A stretch of 31,055 nt of DNA from Parcubacteria group bacterium GW2011_GWA2_47_7 (GCA_000999395.1 LCOM01000014.1:1-31055), one strand, 5' to 3'. Counted from the stretch's first letter, positions 8,801-15,120 are shown. Translations and numbers: made by a program. Notes: a model not told the origin generated them from the sequence alone.

Positions 8801-9101
8801 CTTTATCATGGCGTGTGCGGTTGGCGATGTATGCCTCGACGCCGATGATGGGTTTGATGCCTACCTTCGTACATGCTTTGTAGAATTGAATCGCTCCGTA
8901 CATTGCACCGTGGTCGGTCATAGCGATGGCGCTCATACCGAGCTCTTTTGCGCGTTCGACAACCTTATCTACTTTTGAAAGCCCATCGAGAAGAGAGAAG
9001 TGGGTGTGTGTATGAAGGTGAATAAATTCTCCCCTTTTTTCCTCCTTGTCTCCCGACACTTTTTTCTTATTGCTAACAGTGTGGGGAGAGTGGGTGCTCA
9101 T
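5841..9101 (-). CDS. dnaE: DNA polymerase III alpha subunit (replicative polymerase)
   Basis: The main replicative polymerase, about 1086 residues from the chosen start. The N-terminal PHP domain keeps the full set of metal ligands expected of an active PHP exonuclease: the His cluster at residues 28-34, Asp39, H64 in TDHG, E89, H110, C160 in LSGCPAS, and D230/H232 in QDSH. The polymerase core has the catalytic PDIDMDF (about 417-423) after VRGSAAGSL. QVSLF near residue 935 matches the internal beta-clamp-binding motif QxxLF. The C-terminus is an OB fold. No separate proofreading subunit is seen here. The frame extends 27 nt further upstream, but ATG 9101 lies 6 nt after a TATACT box, which favours 9101 and an almost leaderless mRNA. 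The gene stands alone; no convincing terminator follows. Confidence 0.96.
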   Translation of the reverse strand: MSTHSPHTVSNKKKVSGDKEEKRGEFIHLHTHTHFSLLDGLSKVDKVVERAKELGMSAIAMTDHGAMYGAIQFYKACTKVGIKPIIGVEAYIANRTRHDKESGIDNKRFHLTLLAKNAEGYKNLVRLTTAAHIEGYYYKPRMDKDILRMYSDGIIALSGCPASELGRAILRSNDLNRAEAIIREHQEIFGKENYFIEVMHHPDVEDFERWRSTLIMLSKKLDVPLVATQDSHYIHPDDARAHKTLIAISTNTDVNDTGIFSGNGDYHFITTEEAMENFRDIPEAVFNTKKVADMCDIKLELGSWVFPHLDFARGNADDELRHIAEEGIVTHEMKDDSILRERFEYELKVIKDKGYSPYFLVVADLLRHAREVGIYTTVRGSAAGSLITYLTGITNVDPIEFQLPFERFLNPFRPSAPDIDMDFADNRREEVLEYAKRKYGADKVAQIGTFGTMMARGAVRDVARALGYPYDAGDKISKLIPLGAQGFPMTLEHAMELEPDLKKMYGTDATTREIIDLAKKLEGCVRHVSVHAAGVVISPTPLIDFVPTQYDPKGGKVITQYDMYSVEEAGLLKFDFLGIRNLAILGDAVRLVKLHQNITVDIEKIPFDDKKTFTMLARGETIGLFQLNGSGMTKALMELKPNRIHDINAMVALYRPGPMKTIDEYVARKHGKSEVVYYHPKMQKFLDKTYGLLVYQDDLLYTAIELAGYDWGEVDKFRKAVGKKIPAEMAKQHKIFVDGCQTHSGISSSEAEKIWTLFEPFQGYGFNKAHAACYGRVAYQTAYMKATYPSEYMTAVLTAEEGDTEKISEIITECKRMAIPVLPPDINMSDTHFADIKSKKEGVIDQIRFGLFTIKNLGENIATAVIEERNAGGPYLSFTNFLERVTHKDLNKKSLESLIRAGAFDALGEERGALLHNIDDALEYHKEHAKALLSNQVSLFSVVTDASALPTLRLRPAPEIMIDQKLAWEKELLGLYVSGHPLDKHREKIERGGTNIKEVNENTHDGMGIIIAGIIEEHKIVITKKNEHMAFLKIADFTGSIEVVVFPRTMAEYKELLGPDKCVAIKGRFSRRNDAPSLIAEKVKAL

Positions 9102-9107
9102 GCATCG

Positions 9108-9137
9108 AGTATAGCATTGTAATCGCATCTCTGTGCA
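9108..9137 (-). promoter_or_regulatory. dnaE promoter (extended -10, leaderless)
   Basis: On the minus strand TGCACA (9137-9132), an 18 nt spacer and TATACT (9113-9108) preceded by TGC. Only 6 nt separate the -10 box from ATG 9101, so transcription should begin at or next to the start codon. Confidence 0.65.
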
Positions 9138-9304
9138 CTGTGGAAAACCTCATTTTGTTCGATTCAAGATATACATATAAGGAGAGGTGGAGACTCTAAA
9201 CATTATTCAGACAGAGATTATTAGAGTTGTCAGCTGTATCGGGTATTTAAATATCAGTGAATCAATATATTCCGTGAATAAGAAACGAGGCGTGAAGGTT
9301 TCTA

Positions 9305-9332
9305 TTGACTTTTGTAAAATTTCTTCTATTAT
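9305..9332 (+). promoter_or_regulatory. Promoter of the unknown gene at 9399
   Basis: TTGACT (9305-9310), a 16 nt spacer and TATTAT (9327-9332); each box matches 5 of 6. The preceding 170 nt (9138-9304) hold no convincing gene or structure. Confidence 0.7.
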
Positions 9333-9398
9333 TTCTCCAGCACAGTGTTCACTACAGTTTCTGCTTTCCTTGTCCCTTCAAAGTCTGAGGAGAAAAAC

Positions 9399-9842
9399 AT
9401 GGATGTTGACAATCATGATGATGCCGCACGATTTCACGGTCGCGCATCGATAGTGTTCTATGGCTCAAAAAATGAGCCCCAAGTGCAAGATTTATTGCGT
9501 GAAGTCGTACTTGAACAACTTCGTTCAAATCCTTGGCCCTCTGACTCGGACCCGGAGATTGCGCTTCAGTACGTTTCGAGTACGTGTTTGTGCATGAAAG
9601 TCATTGACTGGAAATACGAGGTAGCATTTCATCCGCCTAAACTGTTGTTGAACAGTCAATTAAGGGATTACACGAAATATGTGGTTACGATAGCCAAGTC
9701 CATTGCGTGTCTCAGTCTCCCGGGAATTCACGGAACCAGCATGAGAATACATTTTGAGTACTTTGGATTCGAGGCATTCGCCACTCCTGATGGCGAACTG
9801 CTCAATATTGGTCGGTTCGGACCCGATGGTCGAATGAGCTAA
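9399..9842 (+). CDS. Unknown protein, 147 residues
   Basis: I do not recognise this family. The start is chosen at ATG 9399 because GAGGAG lies about 6 nt upstream; an in-frame ATG at 9345 lacks such a site. The product is soluble-looking, with no signal peptide or membrane segment. It begins with an Asp/His-rich stretch and ends with a short Gly-rich tail. The gene is a complete stand-alone unit with its own promoter at 9305-9332 and terminator at 9861-9890. It sits between dnaE (divergent) and a damaged RNase HII gene whose missing 5' end abuts this unit's terminator. That arrangement suggests insertion into, or recombination within, rnhB. Confidence 0.72.
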   Translation: MDVDNHDDAARFHGRASIVFYGSKNEPQVQDLLREVVLEQLRSNPWPSDSDPEIALQYVSSTCLCMKVIDWKYEVAFHPPKLLLNSQLRDYTKYVVTIAKSIACLSLPGIHGTSMRIHFEYFGFEAFATPDGELLNIGRFGPDGRMS

Positions 9843-9860
9843 GACAAAGAAAACAGTAAT

Positions 9861-9890
9861 GAGGGCGCCCTAACGGGTGCCCCCTTTTTG
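9861..9890 (+). terminator. Terminator of the unknown gene at 9399
   Basis: GGGCGCCC (9863-9870) pairs with GGGTGCCC (9875-9882), with one G-T pair, around a TAAC loop. A TTTTT run follows at 9885-9889. The T-run lies where RNase HII-like coding sequence begins. Confidence 0.8.
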
Positions 9891-9907
9891 TCTCTGTTGC
9901 CGTCGGG

Positions 9908-10417
9908 GTGGCGATTGCAACGCCGGCGACAATAAAAAAATGGAAAAAAATAAAGGAGTCCAAGCAGCTTTCACGCGCGCAACGTGAGGGGTGGTATGAA
10001 AAAATAATTGAAAAAGGGAATGGCGTCACATTTGCCGTGTCATTTATTTTGGCGACTACCATAGACAAGGATGGTATTAATCCATCGATTAGGAGTGCAA
10101 TTGCACGCGGACTAAAGAAATTATCACCAGACCCGAAAGATTCCCGCGTTCTCCTTGATGGCGGACTGAAGGCTCCGGATGAATTTATCAATCAAGAAAC
10201 AATAATCCGCGGTGACGCAAAAGAAACCATCATTGCTATCGCCTCCGTTGTTGCAAAAGTTGAGCGCGACCGTCTTATGATACGTATGCACAAAAAATAT
10301 CCTGAGTACGGCTTCGACCGACATGTTGGCTATGGAACGGCGGGGCACATGTGTGCGATAAAAAAACATGGGCTCACGCCATTGCATCGCAAGAGTTATT
10401 GCAAAAACTTACGGTAG
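9908..10417 (+). CDS. rnhB: Ribonuclease HII lacking its N-terminal catalytic motif; probable pseudogene
   Basis: RNase HII removes ribonucleotides from DNA and RNA-DNA hybrids. The C-terminal three quarters are clear: KESKQLSRAQRE (usual DSKkLs), LLDGGLKAPDEF (third catalytic Asp), IIRGDAKETIIAIASVVAKVERD (fourth Asp) and YGFDRHVGYGTAGHM ending with TPLHRKSYCKNL. The first beta strand with the DExGRG motif, carrying two of the four catalytic acidic residues, is missing. In frame upstream, family-like sequence (xPLxxxVAVGVAI) can be followed only to about 9875; a stop lies at 9860 and a terminator hairpin of the preceding gene occupies 9861-9890. The only in-frame start is GTG 9908, with no Shine-Dalgarno. 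Family assignment is secure; function is doubtful. A frameshift in the assembly is less likely, as no frame upstream encodes DExGRG. Confidence 0.8.
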   Translation: MAIATPATIKKWKKIKESKQLSRAQREGWYEKIIEKGNGVTFAVSFILATTIDKDGINPSIRSAIARGLKKLSPDPKDSRVLLDGGLKAPDEFINQETIIRGDAKETIIAIASVVAKVERDRLMIRMHKKYPEYGFDRHVGYGTAGHMCAIKKHGLTPLHRKSYCKNLR

Positions 10418-10457
10418 GAACGTGGAATAATACCATCGTAACAACTTCATATTGTAG

Positions 10458-10463
10458 TAGAAT
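10458..10463 (+). promoter_or_regulatory. -10 box immediately before the secreted protein gene
   Basis: TAGAAT at 10458-10463 lies 6 nt before ATG 10470. No good -35 box is seen. The spacing suggests a leaderless transcript; the AAAGGG between them is too close to the ATG to act as a Shine-Dalgarno. Confidence 0.45.
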
Positions 10464-10469
10464 AAAGGG

Positions 10470-12272
10470 ATGATTCAAAAACTGCGCACAAGTTCTCTTT
10501 ATTTTATCAGTATCTTGTTTGTATTATTCGCTCCGGTCTCCTTCGTCGAAGCAGCGGGTTCGCTCACCATACAGGAGCTCTCACCAGCAAGTGGTACCGT
10601 GTCGGTCAATTCACCCGTAACCTTTAAGGTTGTTCCCACGGGTTTTAGTTCTCCATATTTTACAATATCAGACAATAGGGGTATTTACCTTACCTCAAAC
10701 CTGAGCTCCTTCGGAGAGTTTTCGTGGACGCCAATGTCTCGTGATGTGGGAAATCACACTATCACCATTACTGCCAGCGACAGTGCAGGAAACTCAGCGA
10801 GCGCCTCGAAAGTTATTACCGTTATTCAACCGAGCGTTACGCTGACCGCTATGAAGAATGGTCCCGCAGCATTCGCGGGCTCACCGATGGAATTTCAGAT
10901 AACACCAGTGGGTTTTACTAATCCAACATATTGGATAGGGGATAGTGTCGGTGGGAGTACCCTCACAAACAGTAAGCTCAATTCTTTAGGCGCATTTTAT
11001 TGGGTGCCGACGATTTTTGAGCTCGGACAGCACAATGTAACGATAAACGTATCTGATCAGAGTGGACACTTTGTTGAACTCTCCCAAGTCTTTACTGTTT
11101 CTGATGCAATAAAGCCCGCGGTGCAATCTCTTGTGCCGGGAACCACGACTCCGGTAGGAGGAGCGGTAACGTTCAGTCTCACCTCACCGGGGTTTACTGC
11201 TCCAAGATTTGCGATTATCGATTCATTTATCCCGTCAACAATTTCCGCTGATAAATTGAGCGAGACCGGAGTTTTTTCATGGATTCCTGTCCAGAGCCAG
11301 ATTGGGGTACACAATCTCCGCATGACGATTACCGACAGTAGTGGTCAGTCTAGTATCGTACTCCAGACAATCGTCGTTCAAGCCCCAAGCATTACCGTGG
11401 AGGCTATGACGCCCGGAAAGGTGGTGATGGTCGGAGATACTCTTAAATTCAACTTGCAGATGAGCGGACTGATCGTGCCGACTTTCGCGGTTTCAGACAA
11501 TCACCCTGGGGGGTCATCTGTCAGAACCAACAACATTAGTTCTTCAGGGCTATTCATCTGGACCCCCGTACGAGATGATATCGGAGTACATAACATTGCG
11601 ATCAACGCGGTAGATACGAATGGTAATTACGCGACCGTACGTACTGACATTACGGTCGTTGGTATTCCTATTGCTCCGCCATCACCAGTTGTTGCTTCTT
11701 CGGTATATTCGCCACCTGTGAGTGCCATCGGAACTCCAAGTTCGGGGAATTCTACTGGGGGGTACTATTTTACAAAGTCCCTCGCCATCGGTTCGGAAAG
11801 CAGTGAGGTGTTGGAGTTACAAAAAAGACTTGCTTCACTTGGATTTTTCTTTTTGACACCAACCTCCTATTACGGTTCGATTACTTCATCGGCAGTCAAA
11901 AAATTCCAGTCCTCACGTGGCCTTGAGCCTGTAGGATTTGTCGGTCCGGGAACTCGTGCTGCTTTGAATGCTTCAGGTGCGAGTGTTGGCGCATCGGTGG
12001 CAACTGCAGTGATTCCATCGGTAAGCCCTCTCGTCGCGACCGCCAATGGCAATCGCTATGTTTTCACGAAGTCGCTTGCAATAGGATCGGAAAATTCTGA
12101 AGTCCTAGAGCTACAAAAAAGACTTGCTTCACTTGGATTCTTCTTTGTGACACCAACTTCGTATTATGGTCCCGTGACCGCCGCAGCAGTCAAAAAATTC
12201 CAAGCATCCGTCGGTCTGGAACAGGTCGGATTTGTCGGATCGGGTACCCGTGCCGCACTGAATGCGCGATAA
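10470..12272 (+). CDS. Secreted Ig-like repeat protein with two C-terminal peptidoglycan-binding domains
   Basis: 600 residues. A signal peptide covers about residues 1-29: Lys/Arg start, long hydrophobic core, cleavage near VEAA/GS. Four Ig/cadherin-like repeats of about 95 residues follow (roughly 30-120, 121-215, 216-310, 311-405). Each carries a hydrophobic ending F(S/Y/I)W(T/V/I)P, a G(N/Q/V)H segment and a D(S/Q/T)(A/S/N)G turn. A Ser/Pro-rich linker (about 406-430) leads to two peptidoglycan-binding type 1 domains (about 435-505 and 530-600) with LELQKRLASLGFF, AVKKFQ and G.(V)G(P/S)GTRAALNA. The protein is likely exported and attached to the cell wall, as a surface adhesin or structural protein; that role is inference. 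The two C-terminal domains are recent duplicates. No catalytic residues are seen. Confidence 0.88.
   Translation: MIQKLRTSSLYFISILFVLFAPVSFVEAAGSLTIQELSPASGTVSVNSPVTFKVVPTGFSSPYFTISDNRGIYLTSNLSSFGEFSWTPMSRDVGNHTITITASDSAGNSASASKVITVIQPSVTLTAMKNGPAAFAGSPMEFQITPVGFTNPTYWIGDSVGGSTLTNSKLNSLGAFYWVPTIFELGQHNVTINVSDQSGHFVELSQVFTVSDAIKPAVQSLVPGTTTPVGGAVTFSLTSPGFTAPRFAIIDSFIPSTISADKLSETGVFSWIPVQSQIGVHNLRMTITDSSGQSSIVLQTIVVQAPSITVEAMTPGKVVMVGDTLKFNLQMSGLIVPTFAVSDNHPGGSSVRTNNISSSGLFIWTPVRDDIGVHNIAINAVDTNGNYATVRTDITVVGIPIAPPSPVVASSVYSPPVSAIGTPSSGNSTGGYYFTKSLAIGSESSEVLELQKRLASLGFFFLTPTSYYGSITSSAVKKFQSSRGLEPVGFVGPGTRAALNASGASVGASVATAVIPSVSPLVATANGNRYVFTKSLAIGSENSEVLELQKRLASLGFFFVTPTSYYGPVTAAAVKKFQASVGLEQVGFVGSGTRAALNAR
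11764..12269 (+). repeat. Tandem duplication encoding two near-identical peptidoglycan-binding domains
   Basis: The segments 11764-11974 and 12055-12269 encode nearly the same domain. Part of the DNA is almost identical (CTACAAAAAAGACTTGCTTC and its continuation near 11819 and 12111). Differences elsewhere are mostly at third codon positions, which indicates selection on the protein after duplication. Confidence 0.85.
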
Positions 12273-12331
12273 CAAAATCCGCACATAAAAAAAGACTAAA
12301 CTGAGTCCCATGTTTTGCCGTGCAATTTTAT

Positions 12332-12359
12332 TTGACTTTAATTTATGAGGCGGTAGATT
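12332..12359 (+). promoter_or_regulatory. Promoter of the small unknown gene at 12392
   Basis: TTGACT (12332-12337), a 16 nt spacer and TAGATT (12354-12359). The spacing matches the other stand-alone unknown genes of this window. Confidence 0.6.
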
Positions 12360-12391
12360 TCATGCAGAGATACTTCTTTGGAGATTGAACC

Positions 12392-12646
12392 ATGACTGAT
12401 GGCTATCGGGCAGTGATGCTCTCTCTTTCGGATGAAGACAGAAGTCGGGTGCAAGTTTCCGGCCTCACCAATGAAGAAGGGGATAGATTGTACGACCGCG
12501 TGGAACTAGGCTTTGCATCGAAGGAGGTCGTTTCTATTGCGTCGAAGCCCTATAAAATCTGGGTCGAAGACGTTACCGGAGAAGACCTCAAGCTCTTTAT
12601 TGCAATGGTTCTTTCGGAGTGGGGATTTACCATTTTCTTTCCCTAG
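12392..12646 (+). CDS. Unknown small acidic protein, 84 residues
   Basis: I do not recognise it. The product has an acidic N-terminal half rich in Asp, Glu and Ser (LSLSDEDRSRVQVSGLTNEE) and a hydrophobic C-terminus (FIAMVLSEWGFTIFFP). A GGAG sits about 9 nt before ATG 12392. It forms a self-contained unit: promoter at 12332-12359 and terminator at 12656-12680. No signal peptide is evident, and the C-terminal hydrophobic stretch is too short for a confident membrane segment. The complete expression signals make a real gene likely. Confidence 0.62.
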   Translation: MTDGYRAVMLSLSDEDRSRVQVSGLTNEEGDRLYDRVELGFASKEVVSIASKPYKIWVEDVTGEDLKLFIAMVLSEWGFTIFFP

Positions 12647-12655
12647 GATAAAACA

Positions 12656-12680
12656 AAACCTCGCCTTCGCGGGGTTTTTT
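12656..12680 (+). terminator. Terminator after the gene at 12392
   Basis: AAAACC-T-CGC, a CTTC loop, GCG-G-GGTTTT and a T-run: a compact stem with one mismatch. Confidence 0.85.
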
Positions 12681-12864
12681 GTATAAAACAGTGACTTCAT
12701 GGGATTGCTTCGGAATCACTTTTTGTGTCGATAGGAATATCATGTATCACCATCTCGCCGTAGGCAAAAACACAATCGAATACGCAAAAAAACCAAAAGT
12801 ACAAGAAGGGATTGCCTCGCTTGCACAAGACATCTTTTGTAAATTACTGTTTTCCCCAAAAAAC
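12681..12864 (+). other. Spacer with a second hairpin and a doubtful 45-codon ORF
   Basis: AGTGACTTC (from about 12689) can pair with GAATCACT (to about 12722), with a one-base bulge, followed by a short T-run; it may back up the preceding terminator. An ORF from ATG 12742 to 12879 (45 residues, Lys-rich) has only a weak AGGA upstream, overlaps the rpmF -35 and -10 region at its end, and matches nothing I know. I do not call it a gene. Confidence 0.3.
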
Positions 12865-12892
12865 TTGCCAAATAAATAGATTTGTATATACT
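12865..12892 (+). promoter_or_regulatory. rpmF promoter
   Basis: TTGCCA (12865-12870), a 16 nt spacer and TATACT (12887-12892). The ATG is 10 nt after the -10 box, so the leader would be only about 3-4 nt. Confidence 0.68.
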
Positions 12893-12902
12893 CTAGAGCA
12901 CT

Positions 12903-13205
12903 ATGGTAGTACGAATGAGACACACTAGCGGGCATACCCGAAATCGCCGTTCCCATCACGCCCTCAAGGTGGCGCGTTTTGAGACCTGCAAAGACTGTCA
13001 GGCAAAGCACTTGATGCACCGTGTATGCGGCAATTGTGGCAAATATCGCGGTCGCGTCGTTGTAGATGTTCTCAAAAAGACCGTCAAGGCAGCAAAGAAG
13101 GCCGAGGCATTGAAGCCAAAGGAAGAAACCAAGAAAAAGGAACCAAAACCAAAGAAGGCAGTCAAGGAGAAAAAAGAGGTAAAAGAGAAGAAAGAAAAGA
13201 AATAA
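12903..13205 (+). CDS. rpmF: 50S ribosomal protein L32 with a long charged C-terminal tail
   Basis: L32 is a small zinc-ribbon protein of the large ribosomal subunit. The N-terminal part shows the basic MRHTSGHTRNRRSHHALK segment, then a four-cysteine zinc ribbon: CKDC (about residues 28-31) and CGNC (about 41-44), with HR before the second pair and KYRGRVVVDV after. At 100 residues it is nearly twice the usual 55-65. The extra part, about residues 60-100, is almost entirely Lys, Glu, Ala, Pro and Val, a low-complexity tail. The MVV start follows the promoter by 10 nt with no Shine-Dalgarno. A strong terminator overlaps the stop codon, so the gene is monocistronic. Confidence 0.93.
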   Translation: MVVRMRHTSGHTRNRRSHHALKVARFETCKDCQAKHLMHRVCGNCGKYRGRVVVDVLKKTVKAAKKAEALKPKEETKKKEPKPKKAVKEKKEVKEKKEKK

Positions 13206-13228
13206 AAATCCGCACTTGCGGATTTTTT
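13204..13228 (+). terminator. rpmF terminator
   Basis: AAAAATCCGC pairs with GCGGATTTTT around an ACTT loop, with a T-run; it begins inside the stop codon. Confidence 0.9.
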
Positions 13229-13307
13229 GTTTGCCGAAAAGCCTATATATATTCACCTAAAATAGGGCTTGCATTAGGTCACGAATTGTGCTATGCTGTC
13301 AACATGT

Positions 13308-13337
13308 TTGACGTATGAGCATGTAATTGCGTATACT
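13308..13337 (+). promoter_or_regulatory. Promoter of nusB-Nudix
   Basis: TTGACG (13308-13313), an 18 nt spacer and TATACT (13332-13337), giving a leader of about 15 nt. A weaker second pair lies just upstream (TTGCAT, 17 nt, TATGCT), possibly a tandem promoter. Confidence 0.65.
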
Positions 13338-13358
13338 CTATTTGAAGAACTTTTATAT

Positions 13359-14156
13359 ATGGCGAATAGACACCTATCAAGAAGCATCGTCTTGCAATCC
13401 CTCTTTGAGTGGGATTTCAACAATCATCAGATTGGTGATGTTGAAGACGTGCTCGCACGCAATGTCATCGACCGTATTTCAATTGTCGACCGAAATGTTT
13501 TGCGCATCGGTCTTTTTGAGCTTCTCTTTGGAGACAGGAATGAAGTTCCTCCGAAGGTCGCTATCAACGAAGCCATTGAACTCGCAAAATCATTCGGCGG
13601 AGAAAATAGCGGCAAGTTCGTGAACGGCGTTTTGGGTGCAGTTTATAAAGAAATAGGAGAACCCGGAAAAGAAGAGACATCGCAAACACGCGACAAGAAG
13701 AATCAGCTCATCGATCCGGCGACGCTTCCTTTGGAGCAGCTCGGTGGTGCAGTTGTGTATGGACGCGATGACAATGGTGAACTCTACCTCGCACTCGTGC
13801 ACGACATCTTTGGGCACTGGACGCTTTCCAAGGGGCACATCGAGGATGGAGAGAATGTCGAAGAGGGAACTATCCGCGAGATTAAGGAGGAAATGAACGC
13901 CGATATCAAAATCATCGAGAAGCTCGGCGAGAACGAATACATCGCATCACATCCGGAGCAGGGAAAGATTAGGAAGCACGTCTCGTACTTTTTGGGTGAG
14001 GCGACATTTCAACCCCTTGAACTCGAGGAAGGAAAGGGGGGGCTTGATGATGCTCGATGGTTCAAAGCGGCTGAGCTTGTGGACCTCAATATTTACGACG
14101 ATATATTGCCCATCATCACCAAGGCCATCACCTCCTTGATGTCGAAGGGTTCGTAA
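13359..14156 (+). CDS. Fusion of a shortened NusB antitermination factor and a Nudix hydrolase
   Basis: Residues 1-105 are NusB-like: RHLSRSIVLQSLFEWDF, then DRNVLRIGLFELL, PPKVAINEAIELAKSFGGENSGKFVNGVL. The helices between the first motif and DRNVLR are shortened, giving about 103 rather than 130-140 residues. NusB joins NusA, NusE and NusG on boxA RNA during rRNA transcription and ribosome assembly. After a charged linker (about 100-120), residues 125-265 are a Nudix hydrolase with the box starting at G159: G-x5-E-x7-REIKEE. The usual Gly in the last position pair is Asn (EEMNA). Nudix enzymes cleave nucleoside diphosphates linked to another group; the substrate is unknown. The start is ATG 13359, where NusB homology begins; earlier in-frame codons lie in the promoter. 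A terminator follows at once. Confidence 0.88.
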   Translation: MANRHLSRSIVLQSLFEWDFNNHQIGDVEDVLARNVIDRISIVDRNVLRIGLFELLFGDRNEVPPKVAINEAIELAKSFGGENSGKFVNGVLGAVYKEIGEPGKEETSQTRDKKNQLIDPATLPLEQLGGAVVYGRDDNGELYLALVHDIFGHWTLSKGHIEDGENVEEGTIREIKEEMNADIKIIEKLGENEYIASHPEQGKIRKHVSYFLGEATFQPLELEEGKGGLDDARWFKAAELVDLNIYDDILPIITKAITSLMSKGS

Positions 14157-14187
14157 AAAGAGAGAGCTGCATACAGCTCGGTCTTTT
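14156..14187 (+). terminator. Terminator after nusB-Nudix
   Basis: AAAAGAGAGAGCTG pairs with CAGCTCGGTCTTTT (two mismatches) around a CATA loop; it starts at the stop codon. Confidence 0.8.
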
Positions 14188-14286
14188 AAAAATGTGGTCT
14201 CAGCGATCATGAATATCATGAGGCTCAAATAATGATAAACGCTTGCTAAAAATTGGAAGGCGTGTTAGTGTCACTGGCAGGACCGC

Positions 14287-14336
14287 TCTCAAAAACACTT
14301 CGCCACGCTCATGTGGAGACACGAGTGCTTTTGAGA
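14287..14336 (+). promoter_or_regulatory. Long hairpin immediately upstream of rnc
   Basis: The arm at 14287-14299 pairs with 14324-14336 over 13 positions with a single mismatch. Inside, CCAC (14303-14306) pairs with GTGG (14313-14316). It ends 11 nt before the rnc start and has no T-run after it, so it is not a terminator. RNase III genes elsewhere are autoregulated by cleavage of a leader hairpin; this position fits that, by inference. Confidence 0.5.
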
Positions 14337-14347
14337 TAGGTTCTGGT

Positions 14348-15064
14348 ATGGATAATTTAGCTGAATACGAAAAATTTGCCGCCACTATTGGCGTAACCTT
14401 CAAGGATGTATCACTTTTGCGTGAAGCGTTCACGCACCGTTCCTACCTGAACGAGCATCGCGGGACGAATATGAAGCACAATGAGCGCCTGGAGTTCCTC
14501 GGGGATGCTGTCTTGGAACTCGTCATAACCGAGTATCTTTATGCAAAATATCCCGACGAGCCTGAGGGGAAGCTTACTGCCTATCGCTCTGCGCTCGTGA
14601 ATACCGACTCAATTTCGCTCGCAGCATCCGATTGGAACATGAACGAATACCTTCTACTCTCGCGCGGTGAGGCGAAGGATGTCGGACGCGCCCGCTCGTA
14701 CATTCTCGCCAATACGTTCGAAGCAGTTATCGGGTCAATTTTTCTCGACCAAGGCTATGACTGTGCAAAAAGTTTTATTGGACGAAGTCTTTTTAATCGC
14801 CTCGACAACATTGTCGGAAAGCGCCTCTGGCAAGATGCGAAGAGTAGGTTTCAAGAAGAGGCTCAGGAGCGCACGGGTATTACGCCGAATTATGAAGTAC
14901 TCAAAGAGACCGGACCAGACCACGATAAGCGATTTGAGGTAGGTGTCTATATTGGAAGTGATCTCGTTTCTTCCGGTATCGGTGCTTCGAAGCAGGACGC
15001 CGAACAAGTGGCCGCACAATCTGCACTCGACAAAAAAGGCTGGCAGGAGGATGACAAGAAATAG
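14348..15064 (+). CDS. rnc: Ribonuclease III
   Basis: Cuts double-stranded RNA, including rRNA precursors. The product has 238 residues, the usual length. The catalytic domain (about 1-150) has FTHRSYLNEH and the signature ERLEFLGDAVLELV, with the acidic metal ligands, and the second acidic site in ILANTFEAVIGSIFLDQGY. The double-stranded RNA-binding domain (about 160-235) has FQEEAQERTGITPNYEV and ends in GIGASKQDAEQVAAQSAL. I chose ATG 14348 (MDNLAEYEKFA) because family homology starts there. The frame is open for 35 more codons upstream, but that part would be the leader hairpin region and does not look like RNase III. No Shine-Dalgarno is seen. A long hairpin just upstream may be a self-cleavage site. 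No terminator was found after it; the next gene has its own promoter. Confidence 0.94.
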   Translation: MDNLAEYEKFAATIGVTFKDVSLLREAFTHRSYLNEHRGTNMKHNERLEFLGDAVLELVITEYLYAKYPDEPEGKLTAYRSALVNTDSISLAASDWNMNEYLLLSRGEAKDVGRARSYILANTFEAVIGSIFLDQGYDCAKSFIGRSLFNRLDNIVGKRLWQDAKSRFQEEAQERTGITPNYEVLKETGPDHDKRFEVGVYIGSDLVSSGIGASKQDAEQVAAQSALDKKGWQEDDKK

Positions 15065-15077
15065 TCCCTTAATCCCT

Positions 15078-15106
15078 TTGACTCGAACTATTTCGTGTGG
15101 TAGAGT
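15078..15106 (+). promoter_or_regulatory. Promoter of the unknown gene at 15121
   Basis: TTGACT (15078-15083), a 17 nt spacer and TAGAGT (15101-15106). Confidence 0.65.
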
Positions 15107-15120
15107 GTCACATAGGATAA

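Noticed and set aside
9187..9453. An 88-codon frame starting with GTG after AAGGAG
   Set aside because: The spacing to the GTG is too short, the frame overlaps the better-supported gene at 9399, and the composition is irregular.
9802..10191. A 129-codon minus-strand frame over the rnhB junction
   Set aside because: The plus strand carries clear RNase HII motifs through most of this interval.
12747..13256. A 169-codon minus-strand frame opposite rpmF
   Set aside because: Its Phe/Leu-rich 'membrane' pattern comes from the Lys-rich tail of L32 read backwards; it also crosses the rpmF promoter and terminator.
14243..14347. N-terminal extension of RNase III by 35 residues
   Set aside because: The extension covers the leader hairpin, does not resemble the family, and ATG 14348 matches the usual start.
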